From the NCBI GenBank assembly GCA_020081605.1, contig JAHREC010000045.1, positions 1,550,001 to 1,614,000 on the forward strand: a stretch of 64,000 bases of DNA, given 5' to 3'. This DNA is from Albifimbria verrucaria. Taxonomy: Eukaryota; Ascomycota; Sordariomycetes; Hypocreales; Stachybotryaceae. The notes below the pieces were generated by a model, which was given only the letters and a program-made list of their open reading frames with translations, was not told the DNA's origin and searched no databases. Below are positions 46,810 to 59,387 of the stretch, one piece after another (within the stretch, counting starts at the first letter, position 1; every line of letters starts with the position of its first letter). The translations under genes were made by a program, and so were the position numbers.

Positions 46810-48508
46810 ATGCCTGCTATTCGAAAAATCTGTAAGGTAGACCTGGATAAGCCAGCAGCCGAGCAGCCATATCTCCATGTAAGTTCAGGGCTGTTCCACC
46901 CGCATTCCCGGATGGGGTAATAATAGCTTCACTAGAACCGATGGCACCCCGATAGTACGTCACACAACACTCATGCAGTAGAACTGAACTGAGCAATCTT
47001 TAGTCCCGTCCGCGGCTTCAATAAAGAATGGGGAGACGGTGAAGATTGAATGTGTCGATTGGTGTGTTCACCAAGGGTTCTTCTATACCGGAGCTGACAT
47101 TGGATAGGACCGGAGGACAGATCAAGAACAATGACTCTGCTGATGACCTTCGAAATGTCGACCTGACCAAAGTTCATTACCTAAGTGGGCCGTTTGAAGT
47201 TGAAACTGCCATGCCAGGCGACATTCTGCTGGTGGAGATTATGGACGTTCAGCCATTCCAGGACCAGCCTTGGGGCTTTACAGGAATCTTTGATCGACGA
47301 AATGGTGGTGGATTCCTTGACGAGATCTACCCTTCTGCGTAAGTGACAAAACCATTTTTTACGGAAATGAACAGTATCAATGGCAATTATTATGCTTGTG
47401 TAGTATCCAACTCGAGTATCTGTGGCTAACTGCAATATAGAGCCAAGGCAATCTGGGATTTCGAGGGCATCTACTGCACCTCGCGTCACATCCCGCACGT
47501 CAAATTTGCTGGCCTCATTCACCCAGGTATTCTCGGCTGCGCCCCGTCCCCAGAAGTCCTCGCAACTTGGAACAAGCGTGAGGGTGAGCTTATTCAGGCG
47601 AACAAGCTTGACCGTGAAGTTGCGCTCCCACCGCTGGCCACGAATGTCCATGCTGGCGCGGCAGATGAAACGATCAAGGCCAAGGTCGGCAAGGAGGGTG
47701 CCAGAACCATCCCAGGACGCCCTGAGCATGGCGGAAATTGCGATATCAAGAACCTGAGCCGAGGAAGCAAGGTTTACTTGCCTGTACATGTCCCTGGCGC
47801 CAAGTTTAGCGTCGGCGACCTGCATTTCTCTCGTACGTACCGACCCTCGACTATAATCGAGTGTACTAACATGGATTTGAAGAGGGTGACGGTGAAATCT
47901 CATTCTGTGGAGCCATCGAGATGGCTGGTGTCATTACTATCAACTTCAAAGTCGGTATTATCCAAACAAGTCTTAAGGACATCACTGACCATGCATCAAG
48001 GTTATTAAAAATGGCATGGCAGACCTAGGCCTGAAATCCCTGATTTACATCCCCGGCCCGGTTGAGCCTCAATTTGGACCTGGCCGACACATCTACTTTG
48101 AAGGATTCAGTGTCGACTCCATGGCAAGCAGCACTACATGGACGTAACAACTGCGTACCGTCAAACCAGTCTCCGTAAGCCCTATGAAACCACCATCACC
48201 ATGATTAGAGCTGACATGCATTCCTGCTAGGCTGCATCGAGTACCTGCGACGCTTCGGATACAGCGACTACCAAACCTATCTATTGTTGTCATGCGCCCC
48301 TGTTCAAGGGCATGTAGCTGGCATTGTGGATATCCCCAATGCTTGCACCACCCTGGGTCTACCCATGGATATTTTCGACTTTGACATTTCACCCTCGGGG
48401 CCGGCGAAGAAGCTCGACATGGGAACGTGTGCCTTTGAAACCGGAGTCACCGAGGGCAAGGTTGAGAACGGAGGCAGCAACAGTGAGCATAGTTTTGGGG
48501 TGGGCTGA
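46810..48508 (+). CDS. Formamidase / acetamidase (FmdA-AmdA family)
   Basis: Cleaves formamide to formate and ammonia, supplying nitrogen. Eight exons: 46810-46878, 46936-46954, 47004-47061, 47108-47338, 47441-47832, 47883-47950, 48001-48174 and 48231-48508. The reading phase agrees at all seven junctions. Family stretches: MPAIRKICKVDLDKPAAEQP, NNDSADDLRNVDLTKVHYL, HPGILGCAPSPEVLATWN, NVHAGAADETIKAKVG and RPEHGGNCDIKNLSRGSKVY. Further along are GDLHFSQGDGEISFCGAIEM and VDIPNACTTLGLPMDIFDFD. One C is missing at 48119-48120; restored length 429. A possible further intron from 48490 would give a slightly different last dozen residues. Cytosolic. Converges with OTU1. Confidence 0.92.
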
Positions 48509-48741
48509 CTTACAATAAGTGATTCACAGGGAACTGGCGATCTGCTACTAGATGTGTCTGAGCTTGAAAACACCATGCCGGTTTTCTTTGGACCATTGGA
48601 TCTGTACATGTGCCATCGCTATCTAGTCTGTATAATCATGTATTCCCAAGGATCATTTTGAATTCGCTAGATGACCATGCGACTATCAAAAGTCAGGAAT
48701 GATTGAAAACTGACTGTGACCTGTATCAACCGTGTGACGGT

Positions 48742-49909
48742 TCAAAGCAGCAGCTCCTGCCCCATGAAATCACAACCAAACGCGTCACATCTTCGCAGGA
48801 TGTTATCCTCCTCCGTGTCCCGAATCTCGCTCATGTCGGTGTGTCCCGTCTGCTCAGCGTGCTTTCTGCCCTCAAGCTGACCGTTGCCGATCCAGTCGCA
48901 GCCAGGGACGTCGCATCGGAGGATGAGGCCTTCGGTGTCGGTATAGTAATGAGCAGCGTTCAGCTTCGAAACCAGCTGCTGCGTCTTCTCCAGCACCTCG
49001 TTATCATCTGTAGGCCAGGTTGTGCGGTCCATCTCGGGAGGCAACGAAGCATAATCATGAGGTGGCTCTGAGTAACTGAATGCCACTCTATCGTAGTGGA
49101 TTCCCGAATACACCAATATGCATCTGAGGTTCTTTTCCTCACCGAAGTTGATTAGATTTTGCGCCTGATATGAGTCAGTAACTATTTTGATAAGTTAATA
49201 CGAGTTGGAAACGAACTTGTACGTCATATGTGGATATTTGGATGTCGAAAATGGTCGATAGAATGCTCAGCTCAATACCACCACCCCAGCGGTCCGGATC
49301 TTGGATGCTGCGGCAATACTGCGCAGGGTGACTGCCTAGAACTGCCTCTGTGTAGATATCTGGATGCTCAGATATGTACTCGGCCATCATTCTTCGTAGC
49401 TGCTGCGCTGGAATCTGCTGGGGTAGAGCGCCTCCAAACGCTGTGAACAGGCAGCTGTTGTCGCTCGGCATAACACGGAGTACTATTATTGATTAGTAAA
49501 AGAGATACCTCTATCAAAATGTAGGTTCCTTACATATAGTTCCCTCGCGCTCCGGCCATGGGACATGGATGTCTTCAGGGCTTTTCGTGGTTTGGCGCTC
49601 AGGTTGACGTTGAGCCTGAGTATCAGAAAGCAATGCCGTATCTTCAGTCTTGGGCTGAGGAACCGGAGAAACGGGCCTGGCCTCATCCGGAACAATAGTC
49701 AAGGTCTCGCCATGGAGACCGAGTGATTTGGCGCCCTGATCCCGCTGGCTCAGATCGAGGGATTTCATGGCCATGGGTGGACCGTACTTGAGAGCGAAGC
49801 TGCTGATGCCCGTCTTGGTCCTGAGCTCACTGAAAACCGCCTCAACGGTGGCATCGTCGGGCAGCTCAAGTATTCCCGTCCCAGACGGCCCCTTGTATCG
49901 TGCTCTCAT
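48742..49909 (-). CDS. OTU1: Ubiquitin thioesterase OTU1 (Cdc48-associated deubiquitinase)
   Basis: Removes ubiquitin from Cdc48/p97 substrates in ER-associated degradation. Exons 49534-49909, 49217-49482 and 48742-49164, all in frame with no missing base; 354 residues (human YOD1 is about 348). ATG 49907-49909 begins the ubiquitin-like UBX-type domain MRARYKGPSGTGILELPDDA. The OTU domain has the catalytic Asp and Cys in MPSDNSCLFTAFGG and the His in YSGIHYDRVAF. A C-terminal C2H2 finger is LRCDVPGCDWIG then EGRKHAEQTGH, followed by a second partial Cys pair (CDAFGCDFMG). The frame is open 27 codons further upstream, but that part has no family character. Confidence 0.94.
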
Positions 49910-50643
49910 CGTGGGAATGATGTGTGAAGCTTGTAAGCGGGGCTGAAGGGAGGGAAACACAACGGCGAAGCTATGTCTGTGGTGAAACAAGACTTGTTTC
50001 CTTAGAGCTTAGCCAAAGTTGTCTATGGTAACCACAACAGCACCGAGTTTCTGCACGGAGGTTTCCTGGTTCGAAGTGAGGTAGTTTCCAGTGTTGGAAT
50101 ATAGAGCGACTCTAACTCCGATATTGTAGGTGTAATCGCTTTGGGTCGTGGTGGAGCTCGTGAGAAGGTAAATTCAGTGATGGACGTTACTCGCACGAAC
50201 CTCGGAATTTTTTTGTAGAACAGAAGCCGTGATTTAATATTCCTTCCCTTTAAAACACACTGATTACATATAAAAATATTGCAGTAGCATCGAAGACCAG
50301 AGAAGGTCGATACACGGATGACCGAGGCTTGAGCTTGGGCTTGTTGACCAATCCGGCAATTATCGGCTTAGTCATCCAGCGAGAAGTCAGGGTCGTGATT
50401 GGGCAAGTGGTGGCGTGAGCGACTGGAGAAGTATCCACCTTGGTGTGAGTGACATGGAGCTACTCCGCATATGCACCGCAACTGAGGTAACGGGCGAGCT
50501 CGCAGGTACCTGGAAGCAGCAGGTAGGTAGTCTGTACCTTAGTAGCCCAATCCAGTGCTTCTTCAACGCGCGCGACACGGCCACTCGTAACGCACACTTG
50601 GATTCGCTGTTTTGCGCGTCGCTGCACTCCCACCGCCAGCACC
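49910..50643. other. Divergent promoter region, OTU1 and RSC subunit
   Basis: 730 bases, no separate gene seen. Confidence 0.5.
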
Positions 50644-53600
50644 ATGTCGACGAGACGAGCAGCTGCGCAGGAGATGCGCAGCTCGATTGAGGCCAAGGGC
50701 GAACAGGAGGATGTCGAGATGAAGGACGGCTCGGACGACTCCGAGTCGGATGCCGAGGGCGAGTCTGTGGATGGTGGCAGCCACGACATGTACCACATCA
50801 TCTCCAAGCTATCTACCTACCTATGCACCGTCGAGGAGGAGTGAGTGCTATGTCAATGCCGCGCGATAGATCAGTGCGTGTGCTAATCCCGTGAATCTAG
50901 TGGCGAGGAGCTCGCAGTCGGCTTCCAGCGCATCCCCAACCGGCGCGTCTTGCCCGACTATTTCGAGATCATTGCCGAGCCCGTCGCATTCAGCACCATC
51001 CGCGTACGTGACCTCTGCGCAAGCTTTTGTGGTCCCTGGAAATTCCTTGACTCGTCACTAACGACAATTGCAGGAAAATTGCAAAGAAACAATACACGAC
51101 CTTCCCCGAGTTCGTCAAAGACGTCGCGCAGATCTGCCACAATGCCCAGGTTTACAACCGACCGTCAGCGCCCATTTTCGGGGCTGCAGAGAAGCTGAGG
51201 GACATTTTCAAAAAGAATTGCAGAAATTGGTCGACAAGGGCGAGATAACAGCCGATGACGCGAAACTGCCCGACCTCGGAGAGCTTCCGCCCGTCGAAGA
51301 TTCCCCACCGCCTGGCTCTGACGAAGAGGAGGAGGATGAGGAGGAAGAAGATGAGGAGGAGGACGAAGATGAAGATGATGACGACGATTCAGACGACGAT
51401 GGCCACCGCCGCTCCAGACGTCGCCGAGGTCGGGCTTCGGGGCGGAGGGATCGTGACGCAGACAGGGACGACGACCCCACAAGAAAAGAGGACGACCGCC
51501 TTCTGTCTTGACGCCAATGGAAGCCCGCATCGCCTCAATTCTTAGAGGGTTGCGCAAGTTCAAGGACGAGGATGGCAACCTTTTGGTCCTGCCGTTTGAG
51601 AAGCTGCCAGACAAGAGCGCGGTCCCCGACTACTACCAGACCATCACCAGACCCATGGCTCTGGACAACATCAAGAAGAAGGCCAAGCGCAAGAAGTATC
51701 AGAATGTCGATCAAGTGCTTGCCGACCTTGACCTCATGTTCGACAATGCAAAGGTCTACAACGAAGACGACAGCGACGTGTACAAGGCGGCTGTCGAGCT
51801 GCAGAAACAAGCGCGTCTGTTGGCGGAACAGGAGAGGGCCAAACCCGATGACGATTTCCGCGATGAGGACGGAAAACTTCCCTTGGCGGAGATCCAGCAC
51901 AATGGACAAACTTGGCGAGTTGGTAAGTTATTTTGTGAACGTTCTCTTCCTGGTCAATGACTAACGTGGTGTTTTAGGCGACTGGGTGCACATCCGAAAC
52001 CCCAACGATCTAGCAAAGCCCATTGTCGCGCAGATATATAGGATGTGGCAGGACCGCGAGGGGCAACGGTGGATCAACGCCTGCTGGTACTACCGACCGG
52101 AGCAGACTGTGCATCGGTTTGACAAGCACTTCTTTGATCACGAGGTGGTCAAGACGGGGCAGTACCGCGACCACCAGATCGAGGATGTGCTGGACCAATG
52201 CTTCGTCATGTTCGTGACGCGTTTCCCAAGGGACGGCCACGCGGATTCCCACCGGGCAAGGAGGTGTACGTGTGCGAATCGCGATACAACGAGGAGCGGT
52301 ACCGGTTCGCCAAGATCAAGACGTGGGCGAGCTGCGTGCCGGACGAGGTTCGCGATCGCGACTACGAGATGGACCTGTTCGAGTGGCCGCGGCGGATGAA
52401 GAAGATACCGAGTCCCATAAAGCACCTGCTACGGGAAGATGCCAAGGAGACGGACGAGCTGCCAAAGCCAACGTGGGGCAGCCCCAATGCGCCGCCCATT
52501 GTCGGAGCCGTGCATCGACGGCCGAGGGAGTCGAATGTAAGTGGCATTTCATGGTCTGTTCACGCCATCGTTATTTTTTTCTTTGTCTTTTTGCCCATCT
52601 TTTTGCTTTATTCTATTTTATTCTATTTCCTTCTTCTTGTCTTTACATTTTATTACCGATATCATTGTACCTACCAAACCCAAGGCTTTCTTATCCCTTT
52701 TTTGTATTGGGATTATGATATGCTGGCGAACATGGATGGGCTGAGCCAAAGGAGCTTGTACCATGCTCCCTTAGTTTATGCCTTAGGTTGACACACGACC
52801 CTTTTTTTTTTTTTGGCAGCACCCTTGGAATTGCCTTATTCCAAACAAAGCAGAAGGACAGAGGAAAAAAAAAAGGCTGCTAACAAAAAACGTCCAGGAA
52901 TCACCACCCCTGAACCGACACCACCGCCTTTGGCTAATCCAGCCCCTCAGTTACCCGCCGATTCCACTCGGCGGCCGTCGATGCTATCGGCGACTCGGGA
53001 CCTGCCCAGTGATTTCTCGGTCCGGGCCACACCCGTGCCGTTCCCCGGTCCTGGCCCAACACCTTCGCCGGGCCAGTTCCACCACATGACGCCGCACTTC
53101 CAGCCCGCCACGCCCGGTCCCGGTCCAGGTCACGGCCCTGGGATGCCGCCCGTTCATCAGACACCTGTGCCCATCCCTCATCAGCCTCAGCATGTAATGC
53201 CGCCTCAGGCACCCTTCCAGACCATCCCCTACCAGCCGCAGCATCAACATCAGCACCCTCCTCAGCATCAACACCAGCCGCCGCCGCCCCAACCACCTCA
53301 GCACCTCCAGTACCAGCATCAGCACCCACCTCAACAGCCCAGGTTCGCCCCAGGTTACGCCCCCAACTTCCCTCAGTCGCCCGCACCCCCAATGCACCAG
53401 CCCATGGGCAATCCCTTAGCACCTACCTACGCTCCTGGTCCTGTCCCCGTCTCTCCCGTGGCTGTCAGGGCGCCGATGGCTCAGCCGCAAGGCGTCAACA
53501 TGCCGCACGCAAATGCCTACAACCCCCTCGCCCACCGGAGGTGTACACGCTTCCTGACAATATCAACGAGGCCTTTGCTCCCGAGGTGCGCAAGAGCTTC

Positions 53601-53966
53601 CAGCACGACGACGCCGGACGCATCCTGTTCTTCACGGCGCCGCCTTTGGAGCGCCCTCACAAGGGCATCTCCTCCAGCAGTGCTGGGCTGGGCCACAGCA
53701 TCAAGTATCTCGCCGGCCGCAAGGAATGGCTCGCCGAGCGTGAGAAGAAGCGCAAGGAGCGAGACGAGACGGGTGCGCAGGTGCTCTCGAAGAAGCCCGC
53801 CGCCGACGCACAAGGTGATGCAGCAAATGGATTCGTGGCACAGGCCATTGACGCCATGGATCAATGGTTCCAGCATTTCGACCAGGACACGCAAAAATGG
53901 GAGAAGGAAACAGGCCTTGAAGGATGGCGGGCTGAGCCGGTGAAGAACGGCGGTGGTGTTGCCTAG
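50644..53966 (+). CDS. RSC1: RSC chromatin-remodelling subunit with two bromodomains and BAH (Rsc1/Rsc2 type)
   Basis: Subunit of the SWI/SNF-like RSC complex in the nucleus; bromodomains bind acetylated histones. Exons 50644-50840, 50901-51003, 51074-51922, 51978-52536 and 52820-53966. Order: bromodomain 1 (RRVLPDYFEIIAEPVAFSTI, AQICHNAQVYN), an acidic run of about 35 Asp/Glu, bromodomain 2 from about residue 246 (SAVPDYYQTITRPMALDNIK, MFDNAKVYNEDDS). The BAH domain starts near 384 (GDWVHIRNPNDLAKPIVAQI). A Pro/Gln/His-rich stretch and a conserved C-terminus (VYTLPDNINEAF) follow. Missing bases: A at 51210-51214, C at 51499-51500, C at 52225-52227, A in the ten-A run 52865-52874, C at 53531-53533. 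The exon 2/3 junction needs two bases (A run 51075-51078) or one fewer. Restored length about 953. Confidence 0.92.
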
Positions 53967-54310
53967 GTTGTTGGTAGATGCGACGGAGGTATCTCGATTT
54001 GATACCAGGCGCAATGGTTTGGCGTTTGGCAAGGAACTGCTTGGATTCCTGTCCTCGTCCTACCTCCCAGCCCTCATCGGATAAGCACCTGCTTTTCTAC
54101 CTTTGGTCACTGGGAAGGAAACGAGTGGGACACAGCAATGAGCGTTAAGGCGAAGGGTATATCATGAAGAGGCTAGTGCTCTGCTTACAATAGGATGTGA
54201 TGTTTCATTGAGATCATGTGTATCATTTGCTACATTCGTGTGCCGTCATCTAAAGGACGTGCATTTTTGAGCTCTCAATATCTGTTCGTCACGAGCTCCA
54301 AAGGCCCCCA
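53967..54310. other. Convergent 3' spacer
   Basis: Between RSC and carrier genes; nothing else seen. Confidence 0.5.
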
Positions 54311-55206
54311 TCATGTTGCCATCTCTTGTAATCTCTCTGTGCTCGCCGCCGCGCGCTGCGCTCGGCCTTGGCCTAGCTCGTGCATGATCCATTCGTAGGC
54401 AGCCCACTGCACGCCGTTGACTATGAACGCCCTGATGCTGCAAACGCCCAGGCCCCGGAAAAACACGCGCATGCCGCCCTCCCTGTACGCATCTTTGGCG
54501 ACGCGCCATGCGCCGGCTGGTCGAGGTGCTAGCAGTCCCTGGGCAGGACCGGAGGAGGAATATGGTGCGTGCTGGGTCTGCAAACGGGTCTTGACCACGT
54601 CGAGGGGAAGACGCTGGCCCATGTTATGACGCCAGCGAAGCCGCCGCAAAGGAGGATCTTGGTGGCCTCTTGGCGGAGGGAAGTGTTCTCATCGGGGGTT
54701 GAGGCCAGTAATTCATGGCCAACTCGTAGGCCCAGAAGTAAAGGCGTAACCGATCGCATCGCGTAGGGCCGTCACAGTCCCGCCGTGGTACAGCCCCTAA
54801 TGCCATTGGCGCGCCAGATCTCGCGGGTGATTGCCCAGCTCGACACGGGCGGGCTCGCCGTCTGCGCGCGACACTTGACCAGCTCGGTGGGCGTGCTGAC
54901 GGGCCACGTAGCCAGGCCACCTGCGGCGCCGGCGAGCCAGGTGGTCCAGAGACTGCGGTCGACGGCGAGAGCGCGGTTGAGGGCGGCCTCGGCGCGATTG
55001 TACGAGACGAAGAGCAGGGCGTTGAGCCCGCCGTAGCCGAGGATGGGAGCGGCAGTGCCGGTGACGAGGGCAGTGGTGCTCCGGAGCGGCGCGGCGACGC
55101 TGGCGCCGGCGTCGGCCTGCAGCCGGACCTTGACGAGGTCGAGCGGATTGCCGATGAGGATGCCGAGCGCACCGCTGAGGTAGCCGGCCCAGAAGTCGGC
55201 GGCCAT
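54311..55206 (-). CDS. Mitochondrial carrier (SLC25) family protein (299 aa)
   Basis: Inner-membrane solute carrier with three repeats of two helices. The signature Px(D/E)xxKxR occurs three times: GNPLDLVKVRLQ near residue 20, TPTELVKCRAQ near 115 and a third FPLDVVKTRLQ that appears only when one base is restored. ATG 55204-55206 gives MAADFWAGYLSGALG. Missing bases: G on the coding strand at 54794-54797, T at 54740-54742, C at 54694-54698 and C at 54604-54607. Single exon; it then closes at 54311 with 299 residues, the normal carrier length. Repeat 1 resembles the carnitine/ornithine/basic amino acid branch, but substrate-contact residues are not clear enough to assign a substrate. Confidence 0.88.
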
Positions 55207-56587
55207 TTCACGCGCCCACCGGCCTTGAACCCGAGGAGAAGTCGGTGGTTCAGGGAGAGCGATGCGTAGACATCAACGGAGGCGACGCGCAGGACACCGG
55301 ATGGTAGTTTCGGGTCAATTGACTATGGCAGAGAACAAAGGCCATCGCTGGAGCTTGGAGGGGAGGGGCAACGGGTTGCGTCTATCCTCGGTCCACAGCC
55401 AAGGCTTATCTATAACGTTAGTAGGTTGTGATAATGAGTGGAGAGGCCTGGGTGGAGCTAACAAAGCAAGGATGAGGCATGGACTATATCTGGAGTGGAA
55501 GGTTAACGCCTTTGCCAAAGACTGTGGGGAAATGGCTAGGTTTGTTTCTTTGATGTTATTCATCTTCGAGCCTTATATGATGTATAGTATAAAGGCTATG
55601 ATTACTGTACTGGAACAGGAACAAAATGATCTTATTACACAGGGCAAGACGAAAATACCCCAGAATTTGGCATGTGATTATGATGCTCATGTAAGTGGTG
55701 CCTCGCACGCACTCCAGCCGTTAAAGGAAGAAGCTCAAATCATCACGACTTTGACATTGTGTTCCCAGTTGATAAAATCCCTCGTTTGCGCTTACCAGAT
55801 ATCTGTGAAGTCGTCGGGAGATGGATGCCGAGAAATGCTACCCTCTCATATGTTGGACATGTGTGGTGATGCATCGGCAATTAGGAGCCGCACGTATCCG
55901 CATGTATAGTTGGGCCAATGAGGCCCTGACACTTCACTCAGCCCTTCAATGCTCATGTGGTAAGCATATGAATGATTCCTTCAGCAAATTGCAACCAATA
56001 GAGCTGTGCCTGGCGCCCGATAACTCATCCCGTTGGTTTCCCATGTCCCTGCTTTCAGCTCGCCATCAGCAGTGGGATGACCTCAACTTCATGACCGCTC
56101 ATGTAAACCCCAAACAGTTTCTTTCACTCTTTTCTCTTTTCTCTTGCTCAGCGCATGCGATTATTCTGTATAACCACCTGCATGGAAGCCAAGCCGTGTG
56201 TTCCCCTTGTAACATGTTCCTGGTGTTCGCAATCGGATATTGACAGTCAGTTACTTGACTAGAGTTGTGTTAGGGGCGCCTGCTGGTCGCCTCACCATGG
56301 ACCTCAATACTACTCACACACTGCTGCCTAGCGTGCGTCTTGCAGTGGTACAATTGTGCAGAAACCCGTCTGGCTCGAATCATTCGCACGGCATTTCGGG
56401 CAAGGCTGTGTATGAGGCGCGCCTGTACATCGGGTGGTTCTATGCATTGAATGAGCATTGACTTATAAATTCAGCCGCATCCGTCTTTGCCAGGTAGTAT
56501 CCTCGAGGTCAAAACGATCATATTTCATTCTTTACAATACATTGGCACGTCTCTCTTCATTCAACTTTTATCTCTTTATTCACAACC
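55207..56587. other. Divergent region between carrier and large membrane protein
   Basis: 1.4 kb. A 215-codon frame at 55262-55909 (plus) begins inside the carrier promoter, changes composition along its length and shows no domain. I do not accept it as a gene. Nothing else seen. Confidence 0.4.
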
Positions 56588-59263
56588 ATGGCGAACAACA
56601 CAACGCTGCCGAAGGAAGAGTTTGGTGGAGATGAATTCTCAAACAATCTCTTTAGTGATCTTGCACCTCTTCTCACCCTTTTTGGGAGCAAGTCACGAAG
56701 CAGTTTTTGAGTATGAGCTTGAGCCAAGCAGATAATGTCCTCCTTGCAATGGGCCCCTTGGAATCATGACCGTCATTGTCAGTGCCATTCGAGTTGGGGG
56801 CGTCCGTCAATTGAAGGCCCTAGTTGGAAGGTATGTGGAAAGTGAACCTAGCATGAAAAGAAATGGCAATTAAAAGGCACAGGGCCCGCGAAAGTCAGTC
56901 CACGGCAGAGCAAGAACTACTATCGTCCACATCACCGGATGTATGCGAGCTCTGGAGCGGTAAAGAAGTGGTGCGATTGATTGGGAGCCCTGCCGGAATG
57001 AAGAATTTGATCATTGCCAAAGTTAGTGGGAAGACTAAGGTATTTGATCTTGCCGGTGCCTTCGATGAGCGTTTGCTTCAATCTCCCCATCTCAACAAAC
57101 ACGACCCCAACGCTATGAGGATGGTTCATGAGCTGAGCGATGCCGCGCCGAATCTGGCTCTGAATGTGAGGAATGCAACTGCACCTATCTGGGAGCTCTG
57201 GTTATGGGCTGCTGTGGGCGTTGTATTGCAGACTGCTGCGCTAGTATTCCCAGGCATGCTGACCTATTTCTGGAAGCTGGAGAAAGGAGGTCAACCAATA
57301 GCGCCTTACGGATATCCTTGCTTTCTCATTGGCACGGTCTTCGTGGTAATTGGGGTTGCAGCTTGTGGCCATGTCATTGAAGGCATCACAACCGAGCACA
57401 ACTTCACAGCGGATCAGGACCCAGGTAGATACATCCAGAAAGTTGTCAGGCTGCAGAGGGCGTGCACCGTCAGCGACCAACATTTCTCCTCATATGCAAT
57501 TTTCAACAGCCACGGTGATTTACAAATCCGGACGTCTCGTTTGAATGAGCGGGATTACAGGTGAGCATTATAGACGATCTATAAGCCTCCATCTCCAGAC
57601 TGACATAATTACACCATAGCACCTTGGCAGCCGCTGCCACCACAACGGCAGTCATTGGATTCATTGTACAGTTCATTGGGCTTCGGGCACTTCATTGGTC
57701 CGCCACAATTATCCAACTCGGTGTCACACTCATCATGACGGGCATTCGAGCTTACGTGCGACGTGGCCTGGCGACAAATCCCATATGTGGTGATATACTG
57801 GATGGGCATGAGACGGCCTGGCTTGCCTTGAAGATATCGCAAGAGGCAGACAAAGAACAAGGATCAGATTCAGATGCGATACCCGTTGCGGCAAATGAAC
57901 AGCAGGTCAATAGCAAGCCGCTGGTAAGGAGGATGAAGCAGCTCTTCTTGTCTCAACCAGAAAAGCCAATTGACAATGATAGCCTCGAATTGCAAGTCTT
58001 AAGTCCTTCAAATGGTATTCCCGTCTGCATTTGGGAATTACCCACCTTGCGATATCCTCTTGGTGACTATGAAGACTTTTTGTCAAGCGGGCCTAGATCC
58101 CGCAGAGTAAGGGGGTAACGAGGGGGTGAGTGCGCGATTCAGCAAGCCCTCTCAGCTGCTTGAATTTTCTAATTGCAGAGATCAATGGAATCTTCTTTTC
58201 TATCCGACAAGCTTGGATAGAATATGTATAACTGGAACTGATGCATTTAACTACGCCGAAGCGGACGAGGTGAATCTCCACACAAGTTTACGAGGCCTCA
58301 TGCCTCAGCATGATCGAATATCTAGCATTGCCAACCAGACTGTGGTGGCAATTGAAGGCATGCTGAAGACCCTGGATAAATCGTCGTTGGTCCAATGGAA
58401 GACTGCTATGGATCATGAGACCTGGGAGTTGCCGTCACCTCTCGAGTGGATAATCCCCGCTACGGTGCAGACGCAAAGAAACGAAAAAAGACCAAAGGGA
58501 TCAGCCTCAGAGCTAGGCGTATAGAAGAAGATCTACCTGGGAATGGGGACCCTAGGACGTCTTGGACGCTTGATGACCGAGACCGACTCTACAGTGTCCT
58601 CAGCCTCTGGCTGTACACTTTGGCAGAACGAGCCAATATCCTACGTATAACTGAAGAGCTTGAGCAGAAGGTGGAGATGGAACCGATAATAGGACAACGG
58701 ACACGCGAAATGCCGTTCATAGAGTCCGCATACATCCGTATTATTGCTAGCGACCCACCGCATCTGGACGATGTTGACTCCTTAGTAATGGACGAGCCTC
58801 CCCATCAATTGACCGACTGGATTGGAAGAAAGATGTTTTCTTGTTACTCGCACGATGGAATCTGCGAAATCAGCCACGCTATGGAGACAGAGATGCGCTT
58901 CCCCGTCGGGCACGATTGGCCCATATTTGGAGCACATTTGTCGACCTCCTCATCAGGCAACTACTATGTTTACACTCACCCAGATACAGATCTTGTCACA
59001 CAATGCGCCCAAGAAATCCTCTCAATATTCATGCTGGTGATCGCTGCGCATATAGAGAGTATAACGCAGGGGACACGCCATCACAAGGAAGAAGGGGATA
59101 CGATGACCGAATGAGACGGCCTAGAGTCTTTACCCACGAGCTCTTCGAAGCGCTTGGATACGAAATTCTTCGTGCGTCTTTGGCACATGACATCACTGAA
59201 GCATGCGCGCTCGTTATCCCGGCATTCGCACATTATGAAATTCTGCCTGGCCAGTCTAGGTAG
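56588..59263 (+). CDS. Large multi-pass membrane protein of an uncharacterised fungal family (838 aa)
   Basis: Exons 56588-56830, 56883-57560, 57620-58125 and 58179-59263. Missing bases, all G: 56684-56686, 56760-56761, 58111-58115, 58497-58499 and 59094-59097; the model then closes exactly. Start MANNTTLPKEEFGGDEFSNN, then LFGEQVTKQFLSMSLSQADN and GPLGIMTVIVSAIRVGGVRQ. This conserved opening I know from many fusarium-like and anthracnose-fungus proteins of unknown function. Next come ARESQSTAEQELLSSTSPDV and CELWSGKEVVRLIGSP, then four or five membrane helices (residues about 180-340). A long soluble C-terminal part with DRDRLYSVLSLWLYTLAERA completes it. Some relatives I recall carry ankyrin repeats or a longer C-terminus; none is visible here, so this copy may be short. 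No enzymatic motif seen. Confidence 0.75.
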
Positions 59264-59387
59264 TACGAGACATGTGGATGCTTTTAAAACATTGAAGTCA
59301 TCTAGAGGCTATTACTATCAAATTCTACAATATATTGCAATTGAAATGCAAGACAAAGTACCTCGCAGCCTTTGTTTTATCAAATCT

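Noticed and set aside
55262..55909. 215-codon frame on plus strand
   Set aside because: Starts in the carrier promoter, composition shifts from Arg-rich to mixed, no family signs.
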